From NCBI RefSeq assembly GCF_000149955.1, contig NC_030988.1:2530334-2594333 (forward strand): a DNA stretch of 64,000 nucleotides, written 5' to 3'. Below, one piece after another: positions 33,415 through 44,039 of this stretch. The stretch is from Fusarium oxysporum f. sp. lycopersici 4287 (lineage: Eukaryota > Ascomycota > Sordariomycetes > Hypocreales > Nectriaceae). The notes beneath the pieces were generated by a model. That model saw nothing but the letters and a program-made list of their open reading frames with translations. It was not told the DNA's origin and did no database searches. A program made the translations under genes and the position numbers. Numbering within the stretch: the first letter of the stretch is position 1; each line of letters opens with the position of its first letter.

Positions 33415-34113
33415 ATGAGCGTCCCAGCTATAGCGAAGCTATCACACATGAATGAAAGAATGACCCCTAAGAAAAATAAAGAGACTTGGTGGCAGTCTCA
33501 TCCAGCTCTACGCATGTGCAGTGACCGTGGTCATCGCGGTGGCGAGGGAAAGCCAGCTTTACCCAAGACTGTTGATTTCCACTCGCAGCTGGAACAAGTC
33601 TGTTACTTTTTCAAGTCCGACAAGCCTGCCAACATTTGGAAGACTGGATCATCTGCGTACGAAATCTCAACCGTGCATAAACATCTAGCCAGCAGTCAAA
33701 TTATCAAACAGCCTCGATGGGAGGCTGTCGCACTCAACTTTCCCGAAAATGACAGCACCCGAAAGTCGATGCCTGTGAGAGTAGAAAGGCTCTACTTTTC
33801 AGGGCGCCATCTGGCTCTCTTTGGCTTCGTCGCAGTAGCCAACTTGGCCTTTGAGAAATCCATTGTTTGCCGTTTTACGCGGGATTATTGGAAGACCATC
33901 TCAGAGACGCCGGCGTATTATTACCGTGCGGCGAGGACTAGAGAGGGGCAAGAGTATGACAAATTCGTTTTCGGGATTGCCATGTCTGATCTGGATGAGT
34001 TCGTCCTGAATCCTCTGTTCTTTTGCGTGCGATATGCTGTGAATGGTCAGGAGTACTGGGACAACAATTCAGAGATTAACTTCGCTGTGGACTTTAGAAG
34101 AAAAGCTGATTAG
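33415..34113 (+). CDS. CBM21 protein, PP1 regulatory subunit-like, copy 2
   Basis: A 232-aa intronless frame, clearly paralogous to the gene at 8440 over its last 180 residues. KTVDF at residues 51-55 is the PP1-docking motif. Residues about 121-231 are a CBM21 domain with the conserved carbohydrate-site segment GQEYWDNNSE. A relic of the paralogue's start (ATGGAGGCAAGA) occurs at about 33393 but runs into a stop within eight codons, so this copy uses the ATG at 33415 and is shorter. The short form still has both functional modules. Likely role: bringing PP1 to glycogen or another glucan. A bZIP gene follows 0.8 kb downstream in the same direction. Confidence 0.8.
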   Translation: MSVPAIAKLSHMNERMTPKKNKETWWQSHPALRMCSDRGHRGGEGKPALPKTVDFHSQLEQVCYFFKSDKPANIWKTGSSAYEISTVHKHLASSQIIKQPRWEAVALNFPENDSTRKSMPVRVERLYFSGRHLALFGFVAVANLAFEKSIVCRFTRDYWKTISETPAYYYRAARTREGQEYDKFVFGIAMSDLDEFVLNPLFFCVRYAVNGQEYWDNNSEINFAVDFRRKAD

Positions 34114-34889
34114 TTATCCCTTATTTTTAGCTTAGTCACAAAGAATTTAAGTGAAGCAATAATTTCCACGTGTGGGGGGCGGCTAACGGCCGGCATCAGA
34201 TCATTACCTGATAACTCGTTTTTATGGCTTCATCAAAGCCTATAGATCGTAGCCTGCATACAGTAGTCTGCAGATTTTTAAGGTAACCATGCGATGTCAT
34301 ATCACTGTCATGAGTCCTTTAGTTCATCAAGAACTCAGGATTGCGGTGATCTGATGTGACGCAGATCACGACTGAATTTCACGATTTAGAGGTGCCATAT
34401 GTGTGATGCTCCACCTTGTATCTTGGCGATTATCTTTGGGCATATAGAGATAACAGCTCATAAGATATGAGAGCTGAGAGTTATCGCATGTCGCCGCACG
34501 TACCATAAAAAGCATGGTCAGACCTTCACTCAAGGTTGCGTTGGGGTTAAGGCGACCCCTGAAATCGAAGCGGGGACCCTGGCCTTTGCCAGTCCTAGAA
34601 TAAAAAGAGTAAAGGATCTATGGCTTCATGCAGCGGTCGATGGTTTTATCCCCGGAGTGAGCACTCAGCTGCTTCAAGTTGCTCTCGTTTCCTGGTGGCT
34701 GAGTCAACTTGCACCTTTTTGTACCCTTCGTTCTCGCGAATTAACCCACGCCGCTCTGAAACTGCCTTTGACACAGGTTTGGTCATCTAAGATTTCAGAT
34801 TTGGTCTGAAGTCTTAAGTATCTGTGAAAAAGATCGCGGCAGGCTTTATTTTTACATCTTCAGAAAAGTCTCGATATTCCGACTTTGAC
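34114..34889. other. spacer and bZIP upstream region
   Basis: No gene seen. A GTG-started extension of the bZIP frame to 34824 exists, but eukaryotic initiation at the ATG at 34890 is preferred. Confidence 0.45.
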
Positions 34890-35720
34890 ATGGCTTCCCT
34901 TGTTGACTGGGATGGGTCCGCTCAAGACCAGTCTTATTTTCATTGCGCTCGGGGAGATATGCCGGAATATCTGATTCCATGGCATTGGATTGTTTCATCA
35001 ACTGCTTCTTCCACGATGAACTCGTCCAATTCCGAAGCGTTATATCTCTCGACTCCATCCTCGGGGTACCACATCAAAGATGATATCATTGGTAGTGGGT
35101 TGGCAGAGGCGAGTCTAGAGAACGCTTCAAATCCATCCTCTGCATTGTCCATATCCTCTACTATCCAGCAATATAATGGATACAATCGTTCAACAGCACA
35201 AGCTCCCTCAACCTGGGACACGACACCTGACGGTTCAGAAAACCATCATAACAGCCAGAGAAGCCCAACCGACGCCATTTTTCTAGACTCGAGCCTGTCT
35301 AACTTAACATTGGAGTCTTCCAAGGGGATTAAGCCAGGTAAAAAGACGAGAAGCAGGCGGCTGCTTTGTGAAACCAAGGATGCGCAAGGGAGGAGAACCG
35401 AGCCGAGCCGGGCTAAGAACGACCGCTACATGAAGGCCTTGGAGCGAAACCGGCAGGCTGCTGCCAAATGTCGTGCTCGCAAGCAGGATGAACAAGATTC
35501 CTTGACCGCCCAGGTGGAAGAACTGCAAGACCGGCACCAACAACTGTCTTCTTGCTGCAACGACCTAAAAGAGAAGGTTTTCCAACTAAAATCCCAACTC
35601 TTGGGGCATGGCGATTGTGAATGTGCTCTCATTCAACGATACGTTGCAAGTGAAGCACTCAAATCTGTGGACGGCTTGATATCTAATCAGTCATCATCCA
35701 GCAGCTGGGTACAGGTATAA
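34890..35720 (+). CDS. ATF/CREB-type bZIP transcription factor
   Basis: A 276-aa single-exon frame. The basic region ALERNRQAAAKCRARKQ (residues 183-199) has the full N-x7-R pattern, and the zipper leucines are at 205, 212, 219, 226 and 233. A Cys-rich tail, HGDCECALIQRYVASEA, follows the zipper and recurs in the two related copies. The N-terminus starts MASLVDWDG and has PEYLIPWHWI, also found in the broken copy at 36733. The middle is Ser-rich. Fungal ATF/CREB factors bind CRE-like sites and often control stress and spore genes. The specific role here is unknown. Confidence 0.85.
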   Translation: MASLVDWDGSAQDQSYFHCARGDMPEYLIPWHWIVSSTASSTMNSSNSEALYLSTPSSGYHIKDDIIGSGLAEASLENASNPSSALSISSTIQQYNGYNRSTAQAPSTWDTTPDGSENHHNSQRSPTDAIFLDSSLSNLTLESSKGIKPGKKTRSRRLLCETKDAQGRRTEPSRAKNDRYMKALERNRQAAAKCRARKQDEQDSLTAQVEELQDRHQQLSSCCNDLKEKVFQLKSQLLGHGDCECALIQRYVASEALKSVDGLISNQSSSSSWVQV

Positions 35721-36732
35721 TTAGTCCGTGTCAGGACGGCAATAACGCCTGAGATAACTCCCTGGGCCTTCTGGAATGTAACGGGGGGTAATGGAATAAC
35801 GCGGCGAAATCATGGTACCAATAACATTGTAGTCTGCAATGAAGGTGAAGTGTTTTGTTTGGTGCGCGGAATTTGAGATGAGGTGAAGTAGCGGCGCATG
35901 TTTGGTTGAAAGAGGGGCTTGTTGATAGAGGGCCCTCAATCTCTTCCGAATATGCATATCTCAATTTGTTGTTGTACGAGATGAGCTGAGAAGTTAGTTT
36001 TCCTTTTCTCCGAATTACTTCAGTTATCTTCCGACCCAAAATCCCAAACACAAATTAAAAACCTTATTTTGCGCCAATAGAGGGAAAATATTCAGAGCGG
36101 TAATTACGGTCGGGAATTGTGTAGAAATGAGCCTCGCGGTCTTGTTAATAAGAGAGCCATAACATTATTTTAATTGGGTGGGTTGGAGAGAGCACCAGGA
36201 TCATATCAAATCATGCTATCGTCATAAGACCCATAGTCAAAAGTTAAATTATTGCGGCCCCGAGCAGAGAGCCAATATTAAAGGTCGAGACTGCGACTAG
36301 GCCATCGACATATTTTGGCGGATAACCGGCCTTGACGGGCACAGCTTCTGTCGATTTCGATCGACATCGAGGATGGTGTTTACAAATTGCAGGCAGCATG
36401 GAACAGGCAGATCAGATGATCTGAGTCGGATGTATATCACCGCAGTATGATGAACAACCAGGCCTTGCCATCATCGTCTATAATGGGGTAGGGGTAATTC
36501 ATGAGGCAAACCAAGATGATCAATTGGCTTCCCATACGGCCGCAGCCCTGCAGGGCCTAAAGTCTTATTTGGAGCACCATAAGTTACTTTTTTGTCCCAT
36601 AACTCGTTTAATTCGAATGTCTGTGCACACTTCATCACCTCTAACCACTCAAGTCTTAACCACCAAGTGTCACGCATCAATTCATGGCATAAGTCGAAAA
36701 GAGATTGAGGAAAATTTCCATCATACACGGAT
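35721..36732. other. non-coding spacer
   Basis: No supported reading frame. It separates the intact bZIP from its broken tandem copy. Confidence 0.45.
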
Positions 36733-37331
36733 TATGGCTTTTGCGGCAACCCTAGCAGAAAACAGCTACTTCCCAACTGCTTCTTTAATCGAAAGTGATG
36801 GACCTATTGACACTCAATATTTCTTTGATCTTGCCTGGCAAGACTTGCCCGAATACCTCATTTCATGGCATTGGATAAGTTCCTCTAATCAATCCTTCCC
36901 AACAAACTCGTCCAGTTCTCAAGCTTCATCTCTCCCAAACCCAGCTTCAGAGCATTACTTCCATGGTGAAATTGCTGGTGGCTTGATGGATGAGCCGAGC
37001 TTCGTTACCACTCAACTATCACCCGCATCTTCCAAAAACCAGCAGTCTGCTTGCTGCTTGCTACAACGACCTTCAGGAGAACGTTTCCCAACTCCAATCC
37101 GAAATTCTGAGGCATAACGATTGCATATGTACTCTAATTCAACAGTACATTGCGAAACAGGCATATAAAATAGTGGATAACTTGACATGGCAAAGGTCCT
37201 CTTCAGAGAATCGGGGTACGGGCATCACACTCATAACTACAGCCCCGCGGCCAGATGACAATGACAGCAGCACCAGTGATCAACAAGGTTATTTTCAAGG
37301 TTCTTCTGGCCTCCAACACATGGAAGCATGA
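36733..37331 (+). pseudogene. bZIP gene copy lacking the basic region
   Basis: The ATG at 36733 opens a frame aligned with the N-terminus of the bZIP at 34890 (PEYLISWHWISS against PEYLIPWHWIVS). At about 37030 it jumps to the zipper part: the segment coding for the basic region is missing. A +1 frame change then moves the homologous reading to CYNDLQENVSQLQSEIL and the tail HNDCICTLIQQYIAKQA (ending at 37331). Deletion plus frameshift make it a pseudogene, unless an unusual intron joins the two frames. It lies 1 kb downstream of the intact copy in the same direction, so a tandem duplication is likely. Confidence 0.72.
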
Positions 37332-38455
37332 CAGTGGCGCCACAAAGGACATGGTCTTAAGAATATTATCATTCTGAAATCAACTCATTATCTGCAGTCT
37401 AGTCAGAGAAATTCAGGATATAATATGACGTATGGGTTTAATGGTACTGTATAGTTGCCGTGTTTGTGATTGGCGATGAGCATCATGAGTTTCAAGCGAC
37501 GACTTCTTCTGTATGTACACATATTAATTGATGGAAGTCCTGTTTTGCGGTCCAAGACTCGAGAATCGTAGATCGACACTCAGATGAGGATAATCAGGGG
37601 ATAGCCTGGAGATAACCTGGTTCACTGGATGCACAGCACCAGCTTGGCGACAGACGAGATACGGGTTTTTCCCCCATATTTCCACGGCGTGGATCCAATC
37701 TTCGACGGTCATGTAGTTACAGAAGTTGAAAACCTTAAATGTAATATGAGGGGCAAGTAAGGGTCACAATCACATATGGTATTTAGTTTATGCATCACAT
37801 GCACCAACTTTTACACAGTGTGCCAAGTATAATACTACTGTTATTGCAAGTGCTAAGAAAAAAGGAATCTGAGGCTTATGTACTGTAGCATCATAGCGGC
37901 GTCCTATGATTAAATCATTATTCACGCCAGCTCAACCATAGTGGATTGTATTGGTCGAGAGCGACACTACTGCAACAGATCGACGCTAACTCATACGTGG
38001 CATTCATATATGGGCTCAGCGAGTGGTTCAAGCCATCATGTCCCGTCTTTTAACCAGAGTTGACTGGAAATACCATTCCATCCACTCTTTCCAAACAAAT
38101 GGCTAATTGTAACCCAGACAGTACGTAAAGGTCGACTTAAGTATCACTAAACCACATGTCAATCCAGCTCAAGGTGCTGAAGTGAGGCTTTTGAGGCCTC
38201 ACAATTATCATCAGACATAAGGAGTCAAGTGAGGGGCAGGATAAGCAAAGAAAGGGCTTTCACCCGCCAAAGGGATGAGTCAAGATCAGATTTAGACCTA
38301 AGCCAAGGTATAGTCTAGGTTCGAGTCAGACAAGATTTAAGGTTTAGTATCATAGTAATAACAAAAGCAAGTTTAACAAGGGTAAAATTAAGATAAGTAA
38401 ATAGTTATAAAAACAACCATTCATCCCATATTCAAGTAAAATCAAAGAAGCCAAG
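37332..38455. other. non-coding spacer
   Basis: No supported reading frame on either strand. Confidence 0.45.
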
Positions 38456-38686
38456 ATGTTACCATTTATCAAATTAACCGAGTTTCCATTTGTGACTTGT
38501 ATAGTATGCCGTAATGCATATGTCACCAAGGAGGTCAAGCCGCATTTAAAGAAGCATTATAAAGGCATTAAAGCAGCAGCCAGAAGAGAGATCGCCTATC
38601 CTATCCTATCCTATTTTAGCTGCGCGGCGGATTCAGCTGCGAATCCATTTAAATACCCATATAAAAAAAAGGCGCTAATGAAATGA
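38456..38686 (+). pseudogene. fragment resembling DUF3505 (OrsD-like) Cys/His domain
   Basis: The frame contains CIVCRNAYVTKEVKPHLKKH followed by RREIA, a C-x2-C...H-x4-H arrangement reminiscent of the DUF3505 domain found in OrsD-like and mobile-element-associated fungal proteins. It then runs into a (TATCC)n repeat at about 38595-38613 and ends after 76 codons. Full proteins are much longer, so this is at most a fragment. Confidence 0.4.
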
Positions 38687-39171
38687 CGATCTGAATCCAT
38701 TTAACCTAAACAGATTCAGGTCACCCCTAACATTTGTTTAGTAAAATGGATTTTAAGCACATGCATCAATTCATTATAGTAAGGACATATTGAATTTTCA
38801 TTTTCTGCAACAGAAAATTACAATTGCGGCGTTGCGACTGGTTTGAAGTTCAATGCAATTAATTGATTATAGTTAAAAATGACCAGGATAAGCAGGAATA
38901 TTAGTCATCTATTTTAGTCAAGTTTGCCAGTATATACAGTCGCGTAGAGGAGGTATAACCGGCTTTTCCACTTTATATTTGCGGCCCTGGATCGGCTTGA
39001 CTTTCGGGCTAGGCTTCTTGCGACCAGGTAGGACAGCCTGCCCTGGCTTTGGTATATTAATAGAGCGCTCTTCGAGGGGCATTTTGTTACATACCACGAA
39101 GCCATATGTCTTCATTCAACTATAGAAGTATGGGTTGAGGTAATCAAGATGCCCATAACGAAGATTATCGG
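38687..39171. other. spacer with an unassigned minus-strand frame
   Basis: A minus-strand frame at 39115-38918 encodes a Lys/Pro-rich peptide (KPGQAVLPGRKKPSPKVKP). It may be a gene remnant; no family was recognised. Confidence 0.3.
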
Positions 39172-39930
39172 CAGGGTTCAAATCCACGACACTCCACGAC
39201 ACATTTGTGAATATGGCGTGGATATGGATGCTGACTAATAATTTCGATGTGGAATGGGTGGAAATGGATCCATTATGGAAATGGATCCATATTGTGGAAT
39301 TCGTGGAATGGAAACCTACTTCGTCCAACAATGGTAATTAATGGGTCCCGCCCGCCCTCGGTGACGTCAATGTTTTTGTCATTGGTCCATTAAAATCCGC
39401 CGTTGCTTGACGCAAAGGCAACACACCCACCGACGTTCCTGTTTCTTGTTATGCTGGATATTCGTAGCCGAACCGATATACCTATAGACGCGCCTTGCCG
39501 TCTCTCTCCGTCAAGATCCAGCTTTTGTAGAGCTGAAAGAGCCGTTGATTGTCCTCTTCTGTTCGTTCTGGAACGGATGTGGTTGACTTGGTAGGATGGG
39601 GAGTGGCCATTTCGATTTGGGGTAGTAACGCGAGTAACAGTGAAGCCCCCAGAATGGACTCATTGTGTACGGAGGAAAATGGGGTGGCAAATCGATGTTG
39701 TGTTGTTGTGGGTGATAGAAAGTACTTAGGATATGCGGGATTTCACAAGGAAATCAAGGTATTTTCGAACCCCACCTAAAATATTCCACGATTTCCACAT
39801 GTGGAACATGTGGAAGGGGCTTCGTGGCGTGGATATGGAAATGCTGAAGCCCACGTGGAATGGAATGGAATGGATATGGATCCACATTATGGATCCATAT
39901 GTGGATTTCGTGGTATGGATTTGAACCCTG
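39172..39930 (+). mobile_element. non-autonomous hAT element, copy A (759 bp)
   Basis: Ends are CAGGGTTCAAATCCA and its reverse complement. The flanking 8 bp are identical: ATTATCGG at 39164-39171 and 39931-39938. An 8-bp duplication is the hAT hallmark. There is no transposase coding. The sub-terminal DNA holds palindromes built from TGGATCCA and CCACATGTGG. A near-identical copy lies inverted at 61297-62056. Confidence 0.93.
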
Positions 39931-41597
39931 ATTATCGGCATGCCGATTTGATATCTGCCGGGAAGAGCCGCATCGTGTGACCGGCCGAATTAGGCTAGCC
40001 CGCCACTAAGGGGATCCACCGGTCGGGTCGAATTTCGTGAGTCCTTACAGTATTATGAAATACGTGTAGGTTGGTTAGTCACAGTAGGTAGCCTCCCATC
40101 CAAGGCGAATCCAGTGGGAGCTGAGATTGTGGTGGAGTAGGGCAACACGTATTTTCGTCACATCGGCATACAACCACGAGCCCTTATTTGTCCTCCCACA
40201 GTGGCAGAAAGTCAATTCTTAATAAGGGTGCAGGATTCTGAATGCCATCTCCTTGATACCTCGGGCCCTCGACATGTGGAGAAACATAAGAATGGCTTTC
40301 ACCAAACTCCGTACTGTAGATCTCCCACATTCGATTTTCATGGGTTTTACAGCCACTAGTCGAGTGCTTTACATGACACCCTCATGACGATGAACCAACC
40401 GGGGGTGATAAACACTGTATTCCGTAAGACAGCCGTACGGAAGGGTCGGAGCGTAAGCATCCGAAAACTCAAGGAGATACAGTGCAAATATACTAGCACC
40501 ACTACACCATACCAAGCCTACAGTACCACCCTCTCACAGTATTTATTCTTGGACCCTAGAAGAAGTTACTCACACCACTCAACCCTACGCCAAGGATAAT
40601 CATAAGAGCTCCGCTTGAAGTACAGATGGCTAGGCTGTTACCCTTAAGTAGCATCTCGACATTTATCTTAGGTATAAGTTACCAATTGATAAACTGCTAA
40701 TTCTCGCGATTATCAATACAAACCAGCGTATATCACCCCTTATAGCTGTGCCAACTGCAGGGACTTACCATCCGTCTGAGGTTGCTACCTTCCGGAGGTG
40801 GGCTTCAACTATTATAAATAACACAGTAAGAGGTGAGCTTCGAGGAGAGATGCTTACATTCCCAATGTGTGGAGAATTGTTCGTATTGGTGAAGAGGTTG
40901 CAACTACTTGAGTAGGGAATTGTTATACGGGCATGACGTTTTGACTACACGGACATGACTCTTACACGGGTAGGGAAAGCATTCAGAAATAGATATGGAG
41001 TGGAGGGGATACTGTAGCGTCAGCTGCCATACTATCTGACCTTGACTACAGTATTTTTAATAGCCACCTTTTACTGATCGGGGCTCTACCGGTAGGCGAA
41101 ACTCCCGTCAGCCATGCCTCATTCTCTATCTTAATTTGTGGAATGATTAACAACAATGACAAATTTAATACATAACAAGGTAAGACTAAAAATAACTCAC
41201 CTGTTCTAGACCTCTGTTGGACGACAGTGAAGCCATAATGGAACAACATGAAAGCGTCGCAGCTGCCTAGTGGTGGTTGCAGCTCTCTCGCATCGGCTCT
41301 AGGACGGAGAGGCTGAGCCCAAAGCAGTCCTCAGCGTTTACGAACGGAGAAGTATCGCTACTGATAGCTCGCAGTGAAAAGGGTGGTATAGTGAGCTGAA
41401 AACTAGCTGGTGAGCGAACGTAAAAGACAGAGAAAATGCATGTGGAAGGGGAGTGCAGAGACAGACTATTATAAATACCTAGGCATTACTCGACAATCTT
41501 AAACCAATCTTCATCGCAAACTGCAGCATCTCAAGAAATACATCACAGAGAAGAAGAGCCACAAACCCAACTTCTAAAAACCTCAAGACAGCCAACA
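39931..41597. other. spacer upstream of the secreted-protein gene
   Basis: No supported gene. The plus-strand frame at 40384-40599 has no family features. Confidence 0.45.
41469..41477 (+). promoter_or_regulatory. TATA box of the secreted-protein gene
   Basis: TTATAAATA lies about 121-129 bp before the ATG at 41598, followed by an A/C-rich leader. This is typical for a strongly expressed or inducible small fungal gene. Confidence 0.55.
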
Positions 41598-41984
41598 ATG
41601 CACTTCCCTTATATTCTCCCCTTTGTCGCTTTGGGCCTTGGAGTAGCCAATGCCGCCGTCATTGACGATAGCGACATGCTCGATACCCGTGCACCTAAGT
41701 GTGAGGCAGGCATCAACCTGATCAGACTCGATCTCAGGCACGGTAAATCATTCACTGGGTTTGGCAAACCAGGCGACTGCAAAAACCTCCCAAAGAATGT
41801 CAATGACTTTGATGTCAATTCCCGAGGCACTAAATCGCTTGTACGGTGCTTTGAGTGCACGGTATACGAGAAATCCGATTGTCAGCCTGGCGACAGCATA
41901 ACTATTGGAGGCAATAGAGCATTCAAGGCCATGGGTAAAAAGAAGCAGCACTGGAGGAGCTGGAAGTGCGAGTGCAAGGACTAA
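41598..41984 (+). CDS. small secreted cysteine-rich protein (128 aa)
   Basis: The N-terminus MHFPYILPFVALGLGVANAA is a clear signal peptide. The next residues (VIDDSDMLDTRA) look like a short pro-segment. The mature part is basic and has seven cysteines (KCE, DCK, RCFEC, DCQ, KCECK), ending in CECKD. One of the seven is presumably unpaired. No family was recognised. Small size, secretion, basic charge and many cysteines fit effector-like or antimicrobial proteins, which is inference only. A TATA box is present upstream, and a Tc1 relic starts 99 bp downstream. Confidence 0.8.
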   Translation: MHFPYILPFVALGLGVANAAVIDDSDMLDTRAPKCEAGINLIRLDLRHGKSFTGFGKPGDCKNLPKNVNDFDVNSRGTKSLVRCFECTVYEKSDCQPGDSITIGGNRAFKAMGKKKQHWRSWKCECKD

Positions 41985-42082
41985 ACGGCAAAGATGAAGA
42001 GTATAAGATTGACTCTGGAGGAGACAGTGGCGGCAGAAAGGTGAACACTAGTAGGGAGACGATCATTAGGCTAAAATAATAG

Positions 42083-43449
42083 GCCAAAAGTCTGGAATCA
42101 CCCCGCCCCACCAACACCAATTATTTCAACATATTAATTCACTTTGCAATTGAACAGCAATTAATTATCAAAATAGCTTCATTCATATATCAATTAATAG
42201 CCCTGAGTCTGTAGATTAATATTTTGTATACCATCCGCGCGCCCGTTTGCAAGCCCGAAGTCTGTTAGCAGCTGAAGTCGTCAGCTTCAACAACAGTCGG
42301 TCAGGCAACGCCTCCCACGCTTCTTGGATCCATTTGATCAGTAATTTCCTGTGAGCTTCGCTTTTGCCTAGTCTGATAAATTCAGGATGAATTCTTCGTA
42401 ATTTGGCCTTTAAAGCCTTCCATATATGCTCAATCGGATTTAAATCAGGGGAATGTGCAGGCCATTTAATGGAATAATGCCGTGTAAAAGCAGCCAGTCT
42501 TTTGAAGCTTTGGCGATGTGTACACGCGCGTTATCCTGTTGGGAATCACCAAATTCATCAATAAAAGGAAGAAGACCTTCCGTCAGGGATTTACGATATG
42601 ACCAGCTAGAATAACCTCCTTTTTCAGACGTAATATCTCTCGTCATAGGGATAATATACGTCCTTTTCCTTCCAGAGATTCCTGCCCAGAACATAATCGA
42701 TTGACAGGCTTTTCCGTGAGATTGAACATTAACTAGGTTCCTTACGGTATTTCTCATGAGGCCGGCGAAAGACCCAGCCGTCAGGGTTGTTCGGGGCATT
42801 CTGTACAGTAACCTCATCACTGAAGCAAATCTGTACGCCAAAGTCAGTGGGAATAGCTTCATTTTAAACCGACTTACGCGTATGTAATCATCGAGATGAC
42901 GGAGCCAAAACGTACAGTGTTCAAGCCGCTCTTTTGCGTCTTCTTCTGACAGTTAAATCCGTCTTTTTGACCGCCATTTGCGGCGCCAATTGCTCTGTAA
43001 ACGTCTCTTGAGAGTGCGAATAGAGACATCTAATTCCAGTTCATACAGAACGTCATTCCAGGTGATTTCGCGATGCCGATTAATATACGAATTAATCCTG
43101 ATAAGCTGTAGCGGCGTGAGTTTCTTTGGACGTCCTTTTCGTGGCTGTGAGGCAAGGTTGTGGTGTTGTTCCCATCGTCTTTTGGTCTTCGAGATGGTCC
43201 CCTGGGTCGTTGAGAAGTTATCTGCAACTTCCCTCTGAGATTTGCCGGCATGTAGCTCCGCCATTGTGGCTGCTCTTTGCCCTGGAGTAAATTCATGATT
43301 AAACTTACGATTTCCGCTTATCTCAGTCCCAAAAGACCGATTTCCTGAAGGCATTTTTCGTTATTTAATTGCTAATTAAAGAACTCGTGATGGTTCTATT
43401 ACGCTGTGTTGAAAGCGGGGTAGGATCAGTGTGATTCCAGACTTTTGGC
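42083..43449 (-). mobile_element. Tc1-like DNA transposon relic (1.37 kb)
   Basis: Both ends share GCCAAAAGTCTGGAATCAC as inverted repeats (from 42083; reverse complement ending at 43449). The minus strand has a broken Tc1 transposase. No matching TA duplication is visible directly at both ends, so one end may be altered. Confidence 0.83.
42217..43354 (-). pseudogene. Tc1-type (DDE) transposase, frameshifted
   Basis: The ATG at 43354 starts a paired HTH region (FTPGQRAATMAELHAGKSQR...DNFSTTQGTISKTKRRW, then TPLQLIRINSYI). A stop follows at about 42953. The catalytic segments are in different frames: FSDEVTVQNAPNNPDGW (first Asp), QDNARVH (second Asp) and SPDLNPIEHIWKALK (third acid residue), ending with ARGWYTKY near 42220. 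At least three frame changes or stops disable it. Domain order is complete, so the ancestor was a full-length Tc1 element. Confidence 0.85.
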
Positions 43450-43626
43450 ACGTGATTGTAACATTTGACTATTAGTGAGCGATCTCCCAGCGATCACGAG
43501 CGCGCTTTATGTCACTGCTGGTAGGCGCGAGCTTTTCTGTGTGACTGCAATGTGATTAAAGCAAGCAGCTCAAGCTACATATGATTGGTGGAAGTAGTGG
43601 AGTCGATTAAGGTACATGATTGGGTA

Positions 43627-44039
43627 ACGTACATGATAAGCATGTGGCACAGCATACTGTGCAGCTAGGAATAACTTACCCTATAGAAATTTGTTTCTTA
43701 AATAAAATAGCTAAAAATCTAAACAAATTATTTTTAACGATAGTATAGCTAGCTTAGTAAAGAAATATTTTTATAAGATTTTTATTTATTTTATTTTATA
43801 TAGAAAACCTTAAAATACAGTGTAATATATAGTTTAAATAGATTTTAAAGTTTATAGCTATATAGAATTTCTTTAAAAATCTAGAAAAATTCGTATAGCT
43901 TATTTTAAGACTTATATATAAGCTATTAAAGTCTTAGCTATTTTAAGCCTAATTTGAATTTTAAAGAATTATTTAAAAACCCGCCTTTAAGGTGACAAGT
44001 GGGGTGTGCCACATGCTTGTCTGTGCCACATGCTTATCG
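43627..44039. mobile_element. Vader-like MITE, copy 2 (about 413 bp)
   Basis: The left end is ACGTACATGATAAGCATGTG preceded by TA. The right end has TGTGCCACATGCTT twice, then ATC. The interior matches the MITE at 4915 (CCCTATAGA, AAATAAAATAGCTAAAAATCT, AAAACCTTAAAATACAGTGTA each found in both). The last 8 bp of the right inverted repeat and its TA are lost (GAACCCCCC instead). Compared with copy 1 the repeated half-site has changed everywhere from AAGCGAGTG-GGCCA to AAGCATGTG-GCACA. It ends 128 bp before the HNH gene start. Confidence 0.82.
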
